From Corynebacterium sp. (GTDB lineage Bacteria > Actinomycetota > Actinomycetes > Mycobacteriales > Mycobacteriaceae): DNA of 64,000 nt. Both the position numbers and the translations under genes were made by a program. Positions 9,312 to 17,716 of the stretch are shown piece after piece. The notes beneath the pieces are model-generated. The model ran no database searches. It was not told the DNA's origin and saw nothing but the letters and a program-made list of their open reading frames with translations. Each line of letters opens with the position of its first letter. Position 1 is the stretch's first letter. Location of the stretch: positions 62,001 to 126,000 of the forward strand of contig NZ_JAUNLP010000007.1 in assembly GCF_030532195.1 (NCBI RefSeq), in the 5' to 3' direction.

Positions 9312-10508
9312 GTGCAAAATCGCCGTCGACGGGGGACTTTAGCTTCAATCGCAGCAGAGCTTGGAGTATCGCGGACGACTGTCTCCAATGCCTACAACCG
9401 GCCAGATCAGCTCTCGGATAAGCTCCGCGAGCACATTCTGGAAACCGCTGAACGGCTAGGCTACCCAGGGCCGGACCCGATGGCCCGCGGCCTGCGCATG
9501 CGCCGCGTTGGCGCCATCGGTGTGTTGTTCACTGAGCATCTACCGTTCGCTTTCGAAGATCCCGCCTCCGTGGACTTCCTCGCAGGTCTTGCAGAAGAGC
9601 TCGGTGAGATGGGCGATTCCATGCTGGTTATCCCAGCTTCCTCACAGGAGGACGGTGAAGTTGATCTCAACTTGATCCGCCAGGCAGTCGTCGACGGCTT
9701 TGTGGTCTACTCCGTGGCAGACAATGATCCATTCCTCGCCGCGGTTCGTGCGCGCAGCTTGCCGACGGTTGTGTGCGACCAGCCGGCAGATCTTGCAGCC
9801 TTGCCGTTTGTCGGCATTGATGACCGTGAGGCAATCAAGCCGGCTGTGCGTCACCTGACGGAACTGGGGCATCGCAAGATTGGCATTTTGTCGGTGCGAC
9901 TGTCGCGTACCCCAAACTCGGGTTATGTCACCGCCGAGCGCCTGGCCCAAGCGCACCATCAGGTGCAGAAGAACCGTGTTGAAGGTGCGCTAGAGGCCCT
10001 GGCTGAGGCTGGTATTGATCAGGCGGACGTGCCCATTATTGAGCGCCACCTCAACGACCGGACGAACAACCGTGATGCAGCACAGCAGTTGCTCACTGAG
10101 AATCCAGACCTCACGGCCGTTGTGTGCACCACGGATACGCAGGCCATCGCCGTGCTGGAATATGCCCGTGACAATGGCATTCGAGTTCCAGAGGATCTCT
10201 CCGTCACTGGATTTGACGGTATTGAGCGGGCACGCTTCCTGGGCTTGACCACGGTGGTGCAGCCTAACAAGGAAAAGGGCATTGCCGTGGGGCGTGCCCT
10301 GGCCACCGAGCTGAAGGCTGCGCGCGATGAAAATGGTGTCCCGGGTACGGCTGCAAACAGTGCAGGTGACACCGCGAACGCTGTTGGTGGCCAAGGTGGT
10401 CAAGGCGTGGGGCAGAGCGAAGAGCCAGTTCAGCGCAAAGCTCCGCGAGTGCTGTTGGAGACGGAATTCGTCGTCCGCTCTACCACTGCGGCCCCTAGTG
10501 TTTCCTAG
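9312..10508 (+). CDS. ipsA: LacI-family transcriptional regulator, IpsA-like
   Basis: A LacI/GalR-type repressor/activator. The N-terminal helix-turn-helix is TLASIAAELGVSRTTVSNAYN, followed by the hinge and a periplasmic-binding-protein-like effector domain (for example SVTGFDGIERARFLGLTTV). In C. glutamicum, IpsA (inositol-responsive, controls myo-inositol-phosphate synthase) is, as I recall, encoded next to the same zinc transporter genes, so orthology is inferred from synteny plus family. A low-complexity Gly/Ala/Gln insertion of about 35 residues lies near the C-terminus. GTG 9312 gives 398 aa; a TTG at 9279 would add 11 residues. Confidence 0.75.
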   Translation: MQNRRRRGTLASIAAELGVSRTTVSNAYNRPDQLSDKLREHILETAERLGYPGPDPMARGLRMRRVGAIGVLFTEHLPFAFEDPASVDFLAGLAEELGEMGDSMLVIPASSQEDGEVDLNLIRQAVVDGFVVYSVADNDPFLAAVRARSLPTVVCDQPADLAALPFVGIDDREAIKPAVRHLTELGHRKIGILSVRLSRTPNSGYVTAERLAQAHHQVQKNRVEGALEALAEAGIDQADVPIIERHLNDRTNNRDAAQQLLTENPDLTAVVCTTDTQAIAVLEYARDNGIRVPEDLSVTGFDGIERARFLGLTTVVQPNKEKGIAVGRALATELKAARDENGVPGTAANSAGDTANAVGGQGGQGVGQSEEPVQRKAPRVLLETEFVVRSTTAAPSVS

Positions 10509-10586
10509 TCAAAACTCCGACCGTTTTTGGGGTACTGTGCGTTCACGAAACTTTACAGGGTTCGGTACGTGGTTAAGGTTGATTGC

Positions 10587-11210
10587 ATGACAGACGCAAC
10601 AAATTTGAGCAACTCCCTATCGAATCAGGCCGACGACCAGCCTAAAGTCACCAGTGAGGACATTGCCGAGCTAGGCGGTCCCGTTGAATTAGACGAGATG
10701 TCCATTCGTGGCGCACTGAGTGAGTTCACTACCGGTGTCACTATTGTTGCGACTGAAGATGATGGCGAAAAGTACGGTTTCGCCTGCCAATCCTTCTCTT
10801 CGCTGAGCCTTAATCCACCGATGATTCTCTTCACCGTTATGAAGACATCGCGTAGCTGGCCACATATTAAGAAAACCGGTACGTTTTCTGTCAACGTTTT
10901 GGCCGAAGATCAGGAAGCGATCTCTGCAGCCTTTGGCCGTCGTAACGGCGAAAAGTTCAACACCGGTCAGTGGAGCCGTTCCGAGCTGGGCAATCCGCTG
11001 CTACGTGGCTGCTCGGTGTGGATTGATTGCAACGTCGCCGACGTGCACGAAGGCGGCGACCACTGGATTGTAACTGCCAATATTGTCGCCATCGGCGTGC
11101 GCGATGAGGTCAACCCGCTGATTTACCACCGCGGTTCCTACGCGCGCGTTGCTCACGCGGGTGTGGATGCTCCGTACGAGCAGAAGTGGCGTCAGCGCCC
11201 TTCGGTGTAG
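10587..11210 (+). CDS. Flavin reductase-like (FMN-binding split-barrel) protein
   Basis: The 207-aa product belongs to the flavin reductase-like family: GALSEFTTGVTIVAT at the start of the barrel, FACQSFSSLSLNPPMILF, and a C-terminal YHRGSYARV segment. Such proteins reduce FMN/FAD with NAD(P)H or act as the small component of two-component monooxygenases; no oxygenase partner is nearby, so the physiological role is open. ATG 10587 was chosen over the upstream open frame because the latter covers the probable promoter. It ends 19 bp inside the convergent lipoprotein gene. Confidence 0.85.
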   Translation: MTDATNLSNSLSNQADDQPKVTSEDIAELGGPVELDEMSIRGALSEFTTGVTIVATEDDGEKYGFACQSFSSLSLNPPMILFTVMKTSRSWPHIKKTGTFSVNVLAEDQEAISAAFGRRNGEKFNTGQWSRSELGNPLLRGCSVWIDCNVADVHEGGDHWIVTANIVAIGVRDEVNPLIYHRGSYARVAHAGVDAPYEQKWRQRPSV

Positions 11211-11677
11211 CCAGATGTCACCGCGGTCCAGCCGCGGTTTTCGTCATACTCACTGGCCTTTTCGGAGTCCGTGAGTTCCCGCATCCGCAGACCATTGTCG
11301 TCGCGTGTGTAGGTGAACTCGCCAACAATAATCTCGCGGAAGCGCTTCGCGTACGTTTGCGCCTGCACAGAGCAATCGGTCGCGCGATCTTGCTCCGGAG
11401 CCCCCAGCTCAACCGCCTCGCCCTTCCACTTCAGGGCGCCGGACTCATTTCCGCACGCATCGGCGAGGGTGTACGTGGTCTGCCCCAGCGTAATGGTCGG
11501 CGCATCAACACCGTCGGGGATGGCGTGGGGGAGCGCAGGGTCGTCATAAATCGCCGTGACTTGCCATTGCTTGCCGACGATCTCCGCTGCCGGCTTTGCC
11601 TGGCAAGCAGTAACCGTCAGCGTTGCTGAGGCGGCGATGGCCACAGCGGCCATCGTCTTGGTTCCGAGTCGACCCAT
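11192..11677 (-). CDS. Secreted lipoprotein, possibly META-like
   Basis: 161 aa with a signal peptide and lipobox-like TVTAC (Cys25). The mature part starts IVGKQWQVTAIYDDP and contains TITLGQTTYTLADACGN, which resembles the META/HslJ domain pattern, but the match is weak and I would not assign a function. It overlaps the convergent flavin reductase gene by 19 bp at the 3' ends. Confidence 0.75.
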   Translation of the reverse strand: MGRLGTKTMAAVAIAASATLTVTACQAKPAAEIVGKQWQVTAIYDDPALPHAIPDGVDAPTITLGQTTYTLADACGNESGALKWKGEAVELGAPEQDRATDCSVQAQTYAKRFREIIVGEFTYTRDDNGLRMRELTDSEKASEYDENRGWTAVTSGYTEGR

Positions 11678-11698
11678 ATTGCGTGTGACCCCGCGGTA

Positions 11699-12088
11699 TT
11701 AGTTCGCTGCCTTCTTGGTCGCCTTCTTAGCGGCCTTCTTCGTAGTCTTCTTTGCTGCCTTCCTAGTTGCCTTCTTGGCAGCCTTCTTCGTCGACTTACG
11801 AGTGCTCTTCTTGGCAGCCTTCTTAGAGGACTTCTTTGCAGTCTTCTTGGTGGACTTGCGTGTGCGCTTCGTGGTCTTTGGGGCGTGTTCCTTCTCGTAT
11901 TCCTCGTGGACCTTCTTGAAGCTCAGGCCTTCCTTTTCCACGCCAAGCATGCACATCAGAGTCACAGCATCGTAGAAGTCCTCAGCGAAAGTAGCCACAA
12001 TTCGCCGTGCGCCAGCTGCGGTTTTTTCTTCGACCTTGTGAAGAGCCTCGTTCTGAGCAGTGCGAGTGTCTGTGACCTTCGGTGGCAC
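11699..12088 (-). CDS. Histone-like Lys/Ala-rich nucleoid-associated protein
   Basis: 129 aa. The first ~60 residues form an acidic/neutral domain; the remainder is a tail of KKAAKK, KKSTRK and KKATKK repeats like eukaryotic histone H1 and bacterial H1-like proteins, which bind DNA non-specifically. The start is GTG with an excellent AGGAGG ribosome binding site 5-6 nt upstream. DNA compaction is inferred from composition only. The repetitive tail codons make the length prone to strain variation. Confidence 0.85.
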   Translation of the reverse strand: MPPKVTDTRTAQNEALHKVEEKTAAGARRIVATFAEDFYDAVTLMCMLGVEKEGLSFKKVHEEYEKEHAPKTTKRTRKSTKKTAKKSSKKAAKKSTRKSTKKAAKKATRKAAKKTTKKAAKKATKKAAN

Positions 12089-12325
12089 GAATCCTCCTGG
12101 CTAACTGGCCGGTTACTGCGCCTCATCAGCGGTCTTCCGCAGCCACCTTGCGGCACACTATTGCCGCTGACAGTTGCGGCGGCAATGGGAGACGTGATGA
12201 TTGCGGCAGACAGCTAAAAGCGCTATCTACAATACAAAAACCTTATTCTACCACGTTATTGTCAAGTCGCGCGGGCTCGGTTGTGCAGCGCAGATTTGCA
12301 TGACCATCTGTGTGACCGCCCATGG

Positions 12326-13993
12326 CTATCGCACTCGAGGATTCATACCGCCCTTGAAGCGGTATGCCCGTGGGCGACGAATCTTGGCGCGCGGATTGGC
12401 CGGACGGATGCGGCCCACACCGGACTTCATTGGGCGCTTGAGACCACTGTCCTCGCGAAGGGCGCGTGGGCGACGCAGCCTGCGGGCCATCCATTCACCA
12501 AGCACAATGCCAGCAGCCAGCGCCGTCGCAATACCCAGCGCAGAGGCCAACGCCGTGAAACCACCGATGGGGTCATCGTGCAGTAGTGCGTGCATGCCAC
12601 GGTAGATGGTCATACCTGGAAGCAGCGGAGTCACACCGGCCACTGCTGTAATCAGTGGCGGAATCGACCAGCGACGGGCCAGCAGGCCACCGATTAAACC
12701 AATCAGCGTAGCCGCCGCACCCGCACTGGTCACAGGGTGAATTCCCATCGGCGTCAGGATGAAGTAGTGCGTCATCGAACCCACGAAGGCCACTACGCCC
12801 GAGATTGCCAACGCCGTCAGCCCTGCATTGGAGGCCAGCGCAAACGCAATCGAGGCCATGGTTCCGGCCAGCACTCGGACCGTTGCCTGCGCAAAATTCA
12901 CGTCGGAGCCCGCGATGACGTCGGGAAGCGGAATGCCCAGCACTGCGGATAGTTCGATGCCCAGCGCGATGCCTGCGACGATACCGCCGGTGAGCAGCAT
13001 CGTGTCGAAAAATCGTGCGGACCCGGTCACGGGGGCGCCGGTGATGCCGTCCTGTAGCGCTTGGACAAGGGTGAGTCCTGCGAGCATGACGACGATACCG
13101 GAGGCGACCAGCCTTGATGGTTGCATTTCAAAGGGAAGATATGCCTGGGCTGCGTTGAGTACCGCCGCAGAGAGTGTGGCGATGAGGCCACCGACCGCAT
13201 TTTGGAAGAACGTTGGTAGCTCGCGGGCGGCGAGCTCGCCAATCACGATGACGATAGCGAGTGTGACCAAAGCGGCGATGATTGCGACTGCAGCGCCCGA
13301 GCCCAACAGCACTGTCACGGAGGAGGCAAGTAGCGCCCAGCCGCTGTAGATAACGCGGAGACGGTACTTCGCGGGCTCGCGTTCGACTTTGTCGATGGCC
13401 TCGATGGCATCGTCGAGAGGCAGCTGGCCCGCGCGAATCTTGCGAATGACACGGTCTGTGTGACGAAGGCGCTCAAAGTCGGGGACAGGGGCCGCGACGA
13501 CGCGCATTGCCGTGATTGGAGTGCGACGGTCACCAATGAGGTGGTAGACCGACACGGAGGTCAGCGTGATGTCGACCTGCATCCGGGTAAGTCCGTAGGC
13601 TGCGGCGACGGCCTTAATCTGCAATTCGGTGTCGCGGTTGCCGGAACCGCAGGCCAGCAGTAGGCCGCCGATTTGCGCGGAGAGGTCGAGGACTGCCGTG
13701 ACCTGGCTGGGATCGGAGTAGTCGATAGGTGCAAGTGGCAGCGGGGTGCTGGTGGATTGAACCAAGTCGACCGTGGATGTTGGGCCGGAGACGAAATCGA
13801 TGACGCGATCTTTTAGCGTCGAGTGCTCTTCGACTGCCTCAATCGCCGGAAACTGCGTCTGCGGAGGGTCATCGTTGTCGACTGTGGTGTCGTGGGTCTC
13901 GGTAGCGTCGTCGGTTTTGTTGACATCGAAAGCATTGTTTTCCATCGCGGAGTTTTCTCCGTTATTTGGATTGCTGTCACCATCGAATGACAT
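12326..13993 (-). CDS. thrE: Threonine/serine exporter ThrE family
   Basis: Membrane exporter for L-threonine and L-serine driven by the proton gradient. The 555-aa product has an N-terminal cytoplasmic region containing the conserved ThrE domain start (LSAQIGGLLLACGSGNRDTELQ), about ten membrane segments in two blocks, and a short basic C-terminal tail. It is longer than the ~490 aa C. glutamicum protein because of an acidic/Thr-rich N-terminus. ATG 13993 is preferred over the upstream frame start since an AAAGGAAG ribosome binding site precedes it. Thr/Ser substrate is inferred from the family. Confidence 0.9.
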   Translation of the reverse strand: MSFDGDSNPNNGENSAMENNAFDVNKTDDATETHDTTVDNDDPPQTQFPAIEAVEEHSTLKDRVIDFVSGPTSTVDLVQSTSTPLPLAPIDYSDPSQVTAVLDLSAQIGGLLLACGSGNRDTELQIKAVAAAYGLTRMQVDITLTSVSVYHLIGDRRTPITAMRVVAAPVPDFERLRHTDRVIRKIRAGQLPLDDAIEAIDKVEREPAKYRLRVIYSGWALLASSVTVLLGSGAAVAIIAALVTLAIVIVIGELAARELPTFFQNAVGGLIATLSAAVLNAAQAYLPFEMQPSRLVASGIVVMLAGLTLVQALQDGITGAPVTGSARFFDTMLLTGGIVAGIALGIELSAVLGIPLPDVIAGSDVNFAQATVRVLAGTMASIAFALASNAGLTALAISGVVAFVGSMTHYFILTPMGIHPVTSAGAAATLIGLIGGLLARRWSIPPLITAVAGVTPLLPGMTIYRGMHALLHDDPIGGFTALASALGIATALAAGIVLGEWMARRLRRPRALREDSGLKRPMKSGVGRIRPANPRAKIRRPRAYRFKGGMNPRVR

Positions 13994-14320
13994 GTCGACA
14001 CTTCCTTTCCCCGATATTGCCCAGGGGCATGTCCCCAGTGGTTTAGCGATAGTCACCCTACCCCTTTGTTGTCCGTGATTCTCAATCGCAATCTGCGACT
14101 TTTGTGTGACTTGCGTGACTCAAGGAAAATTCCTATCTGAACGGGGCTTTTGGCTCACAGCGAAGCGCTGTTTTTGCCCGGTTTTTTACTTCTGCTCGCC
14201 AACCTGTAGAATCCCCTGTCAGCGGCACAGCTGCGTTCGAATCTCAGGTTGACTCTGAATCTTTCGGACGAGCAACGGCATATGCCAAGAGGGGCTATGC
14301 CAAGAGGTCGCTTTAAAGTT
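13994..14320. other. thrE upstream region and tRNA-Thr upstream region
   Basis: There is no gene here. Near thrE, a GGGG-CATGT-CCCC element lies in its probable 5' UTR. A 15-bp-spaced direct repeat (TATGCCAAGAGG at 14281-14292 and 14296-14307) lies immediately before the tRNA gene; it may affect tRNA transcription or be a duplication scar. Confidence 0.5.
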
Positions 14321-14396
14321 GCCGGGATGGCGCAATTGGTAGCGCAACTGATTTGTAATCAGTAGGTTACGGGTTCGAGTCCCGTTTCCGGCTCCA
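14321..14396 (+). tRNA. tRNA-Thr (anticodon UGU)
   Basis: A complete cloverleaf. The acceptor arm GCCGGGA (14321-14327) pairs with TTCCGGC (14386-14392); the anticodon stem ACTGA/TCAGT encloses the loop TTTGTAA, giving anticodon TGT, which reads ACA/ACG threonine codons; the T arm contains GGTTCGAGTCC; CCA is encoded (14394-14396). A terminator follows directly. Confidence 0.97.
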
Positions 14397-14399
14397 AAG

Positions 14400-14436
14400 C
14401 CCCTGGTAGGAGACAAATCCTGCCAGGGGTTCTTTG
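14400..14436 (+). terminator. Intrinsic terminator after tRNA-Thr
   Basis: A 12-bp stem (CCCCTGGTAGGA, 14400-14411, with TCCTGCCAGGGG, 14418-14429; one G-T wobble) is followed by a T-rich tail TTCTTT. Confidence 0.88.
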
Positions 14437-14569
14437 GTGTAAGAGGGTGCTTGCAACACCTTTGCAACGTATTTCATTGCTTCAATGTAAAAAATGACCC
14501 GATCCGGGTGGGGCGAGTCGTAATCCTCCGTCGCTCCCCGACCGTGCTCCATACAGGCAGGGAGCGAGG

Positions 14570-14609
14570 GCCCCCGTTTCTAATGCCTCAGTATCGCACC
14601 GGATAACCT
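14570..14609 (+). promoter_or_regulatory. Promoter and putative control box of the restriction endonuclease gene
   Basis: The box GCCCCCGTTTC (14570-14580) is followed after 23 nt by a -10 hexamer TAACCT (14604-14609), which ends 7 nt before the ATG at 14617, so the mRNA should be leaderless. Relative to the start codon the box covers -47 to -37. The same 11-mer occurs at the equivalent place before the methyltransferase gene. Confidence 0.7.
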
Positions 14610-14616
14610 TTGGGCC

Positions 14617-15726
14617 ATGGCAGAACCTTACCTCTACGGACTTTCCGGTAACCACGATTTTACGAACACTGAATCGCTTGGAAAGAACGTTTTCACCAAC
14701 GCATTCCCTCTGGCGCTAGCACAGTACATGGATCAGCAAAGGGGCCTGAAGCTTCCGCTCATTAGTGCCAAAGTGGATGCAAGAGGTGACATCACGACGG
14801 AACATATAATGACTCCGTGGAGTGAGATTATTGAGACTGAATCCACCCGCGCAAAATTCCTTTTTGAAACCGTCTTTGACCAGTTCGATCGATACACTCA
14901 CACTTCTGCAAACAAATCGGATGTTGTGGTAATTAACGAGCGGGGAGAGCATCGTCGCGCGTTTGAGGTGAAGCTCGTGGTAGTGCCAACCTCAAGTACA
15001 GCAAGTCGCCCGCGGGAAGAGCAGTCTTGTGAGATTGTTTTTCGACCCTCGTCGATAGAGCAGTTAGCATTCTCAATCGCGCACAGTTACGGTGCTGAGA
15101 GGCGGTTTGAGCTGCTCGACATCATCACAAAAGTTCTAATTCATCCAATAGATTTTGACTGGTCAAACAGAGAGTTTATGGCTGACAAGATTGATCTATT
15201 TATTGAGGCTGCAGAAGCGCTCATCGCGGCTGGGGTCTCATCACAGACACCGCTTGTCCTTATCGCAATTTGGAGGACAGTTGGGCAAACGCCAAAGATT
15301 GATAATCATGCGTTTGACACATTTGTAGCAACCGATTTGGGCTTCTTGGTTCTACTTTTGAACACTGTGAAAAGGGGCAAAAAGACCAGCCAGATTACCC
15401 GTCCGCAGCGCTCACTTATCTGGCTCATTCACGCGCTCTGGCAGTATGGCATGCAGAGGTCGCTGAATTTTCCACGTACTCACGAGAAGCTCGCCTACGG
15501 TCCTCAGACTGATAAGGCTGGATCCTTCGCGAACGTACCTACCAGAGAGTTCATTATGTCTCCTGAGTTCATTAATCCCCGCGTTTCCCGCGAAGAACGC
15601 CATAAAATCCTAGCCCCAGAAGCGGTGCCTGAGCTGATGCCAGAGAGGCGTCTTGACCAATCGCTCTGGATTCAAGATTTGTTAGAGGGTGCAGACATCG
15701 AATTTCTGGGAGGAGAAACTATCTAG
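14617..15726 (+). CDS. Type II restriction endonuclease, HindVP-like
   Basis: The 369-aa protein begins with a YLYGLSGNHDFT...LGKNVFTNAFPLALAQYM segment that resembles the start of the HindVP/HgiDI family of type II endonucleases (GRCGYC specificity in known members). A PD-(D/E)XK-like catalytic core fits Asp102 and Glu117-Val-Lys119 (FEVKL). It is convergent with an m5C methyltransferase gene and overlaps it by 4 bp at the shared CTAG stop codons. Codon use is AT-richer than the core genes, suggesting acquisition. Nuclease function is well supported by context; the family assignment is from memory of the motif, and specificity is inferred. Confidence 0.78.
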   Translation: MAEPYLYGLSGNHDFTNTESLGKNVFTNAFPLALAQYMDQQRGLKLPLISAKVDARGDITTEHIMTPWSEIIETESTRAKFLFETVFDQFDRYTHTSANKSDVVVINERGEHRRAFEVKLVVVPTSSTASRPREEQSCEIVFRPSSIEQLAFSIAHSYGAERRFELLDIITKVLIHPIDFDWSNREFMADKIDLFIEAAEALIAAGVSSQTPLVLIAIWRTVGQTPKIDNHAFDTFVATDLGFLVLLLNTVKRGKKTSQITRPQRSLIWLIHALWQYGMQRSLNFPRTHEKLAYGPQTDKAGSFANVPTREFIMSPEFINPRVSREERHKILAPEAVPELMPERRLDQSLWIQDLLEGADIEFLGGETI

Positions 15727-16868
15727 GTGTGGTGCTCCACCCATGCCTGGGCGATGGCCTCACCGATGAATTTTCCCAAACGTACAGGAACAGCGTTACC
15801 AATCATCTGTTCGATATTGGTGCGGGAACCAACCCAAGTGAACCCCTGAGGGAAGGTCTGTACTTCGGCGCGTTCCGTGGTAGTCAGAGGGCGAGCCTCC
15901 GAAACTGGCGCGGTGTCGCCAGGATGTCCTGGGTAACCAGCAGGAATGGGCCTGTTGACACCACGGATGGTGGGGGAGGGCTCGTCGATGGAGAAGATGC
16001 CGCGTCGAGCGTATGAGCGTGGGTGACGGTAGTAGTGTTCCACGCCCAGACGATTGCCGAAATAGTCTCGCATCGTCATAGGTTGGTCTGACTGGTTTTC
16101 TTGCAGAAGCTCCAGAATACGGGTGGTCAAAGCCTCTGAATGCGTGCCGAAAGCGATTAGGCGCTTGCGCGTCTGGGGTACGCCGCAACGGTCCGCGTTA
16201 AGTACGATTTTCTCAACGTAATACCCCGCATCGCGCATAGTGCCTAACGCGCGGTTGTAGGCGGCTGCACCCGCTGCTCGCGCGACGTTTTCCATCACGA
16301 AAAGTGGTGGCTGGTAGTGAGCAACAATGGCTGCGTATTTCTCCGTCAAATCCGCCCTGGCACCTTCTCTGCGCTTGCCAGCGCTGGAAAAATCTTGACA
16401 CGGAGGACCACCAATAATTGCTGGGCGGGGTGATTTTTCAAAGAATGGAGCGAGCCGTTCTACGCTGGCCGGGACATTGCTGAGGTCCAGGAGTTCTGCG
16501 GGGTGACCGAGGTTCGCGTTGTAGGTATCCACCGCGCAGGCCCAATTGTCGAAACCGTACAAAACGTTGAATTGGGCGAGCTGAAAACCGAGTGATAAAC
16601 CGCCGCAACCAGCAAAAAGGTCAACTACTGTCGGTAGCGCTGGATCACACGGTGTATCACCAACCGAGCCTGTCGGCGGAGCAGCGAAAGCCTCGATAAT
16701 CTCCCTGGCCCACACCGCGCCGCCATTGATGTCAGGCGAGGTAGGCTCAGGTAGTTGCCCCCGAGAGCGCATCGTGCGAACTGTCGCTGGTGATTTACCC
16801 AGCAGGGCAGCAAGACGCTTCACGTCGTATAGGCCCGTCGCCTCGTCTGGTCCGGTCGAAATGGTCAT
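15723..16868 (-). CDS. DNA (cytosine-5) methyltransferase with N-terminal helix-turn-helix
   Basis: 381 aa. All main C5-methyltransferase motifs are present: motif I DLFAGCGGL (83-91), motif IV GGPPCQDFSS with catalytic Cys157, ENV (193-195), motif VIII QTRKRL (231-236), a target-recognition region, IX RGVNRPIP and X GNAVP (357-361). Residues 13-60 form an added MerR/excisionase-like helix-turn-helix (LYDVKRLAALLGKSPATVRTM, then RGQLPEP and a VWAREII segment). Methylation protects host DNA from the convergent nuclease. An extra DNA-binding domain of this kind lets several m5C methyltransferases act as transcriptional regulators of their own systems. Confidence 0.93.
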   Translation of the reverse strand: MTISTGPDEATGLYDVKRLAALLGKSPATVRTMRSRGQLPEPTSPDINGGAVWAREIIEAFAAPPTGSVGDTPCDPALPTVVDLFAGCGGLSLGFQLAQFNVLYGFDNWACAVDTYNANLGHPAELLDLSNVPASVERLAPFFEKSPRPAIIGGPPCQDFSSAGKRREGARADLTEKYAAIVAHYQPPLFVMENVARAAGAAAYNRALGTMRDAGYYVEKIVLNADRCGVPQTRKRLIAFGTHSEALTTRILELLQENQSDQPMTMRDYFGNRLGVEHYYRHPRSYARRGIFSIDEPSPTIRGVNRPIPAGYPGHPGDTAPVSEARPLTTTERAEVQTFPQGFTWVGSRTNIEQMIGNAVPVRLGKFIGEAIAQAWVEHHT

Positions 16869-16875
16869 ACAAACT

Positions 16876-16914
16876 ACCCTACGACACTAGGGGGTCATAA
16901 ATCGAAACGGGGGC
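16876..16914 (-). promoter_or_regulatory. Promoter and putative control box of the methyltransferase gene
   Basis: On the minus strand the box GCCCCCGTTTC (16904-16914) precedes, by 22 nt, the -10 hexamer TAGGGT (16876-16881), which ends 7 nt before the ATG at 16868; again a leaderless layout. The box covers -46 to -36 relative to the start, nearly the same as at the nuclease promoter. Confidence 0.7.
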
Positions 16915-17716
16915 GTTGCAAAACGTAAACATGCAGGTAATTGCGATTAATCTTGTTTGAGTAGCGCAGCGAGAAGAGGCCGGGCGAAAAGATGCTCTCG
17001 GCATTTGATGCTGACGCTTGGGAATTGCTGCACGACTGGTTGCTGCCGTACCGTATCATTTTCGCCGGTGCGGTAGATTTCGTCGGAGCGCCCAGTCTCG
17101 CCTTCTGTGGCCACGCCGTCGATGCTCTAGAAGTCTCTGGGGTGAGGGGCAGTCTGCGTGCTCGGGCCGGGGTGGCTGGGGCATGGATTGCGCCGACGAA
17201 TCCTGCTCCCTCGCACCGCGGCTGCTGGGGGAGTGGGGTGGGCATCATCATCGAAAGCATAGATTCTGGAGCGCTTCCGGAAGTCCTGTCGAGATAGCCG
17301 CGTTGCTACGAGGCTGCCGGTGATGTCCGTAGGGGGCTTGCGCCCGCAAGGTATCCGGTGAAAACCGGCAACTTAGGTTAGCGAAGTTTTTCCAGGGTAT
17401 ACAGTAGGCGATTAGCGCAACCGCTGGTGTATTTGCTTGCGTTTGGCCCGTCTGCGATTCCCTTCACTGTGCGGCTAGCTAAGGGAGGGGGCATCGCAAG
17501 CATGGCATTTAGCCCGAGCGGTATCAACGCTCCGAGGCGACCCGGCTTTGTGCAACGTCTGTGCGTCGCCTGCAGGTCTGCGTTTGTGTGTTTCGAGATT
17601 ATGTTGTGCGCATATTTAGTCATTGATGCCATAGAGCCAAGCATCATCTTGCCTTATAGTGTTGTCGGATTTTCATAACCAGTCAGTGCCTGCAAGTCAG
17701 CTCTTTCCACAACAAA
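16915..17716. other. About 800 bp of weakly coding accessory DNA
   Basis: Overlapping frames on both strands (for example a 101-codon frame at 16992-17297 on plus and a 121-codon frame at 16895-17260 on minus; 83 codons at 17427-17678 on plus) show no recognisable domain or ribosome binding site, and each looks like the shadow of another. The stretch may be decayed coding sequence left in an accessory region. Confidence 0.4.

Noticed and set aside
11715-11975. Phe/Ala/Val-rich plus-strand frame opposite the histone-like gene
   Set aside because: Antisense of Lys/Ala repeats; hydrophobic by accident.
14219-14467. 82-codon minus-strand frame with GNGTRTRNLLITNQLRYQLRH
   Set aside because: It is the antisense of tRNA-Thr, a well-known false gene type.
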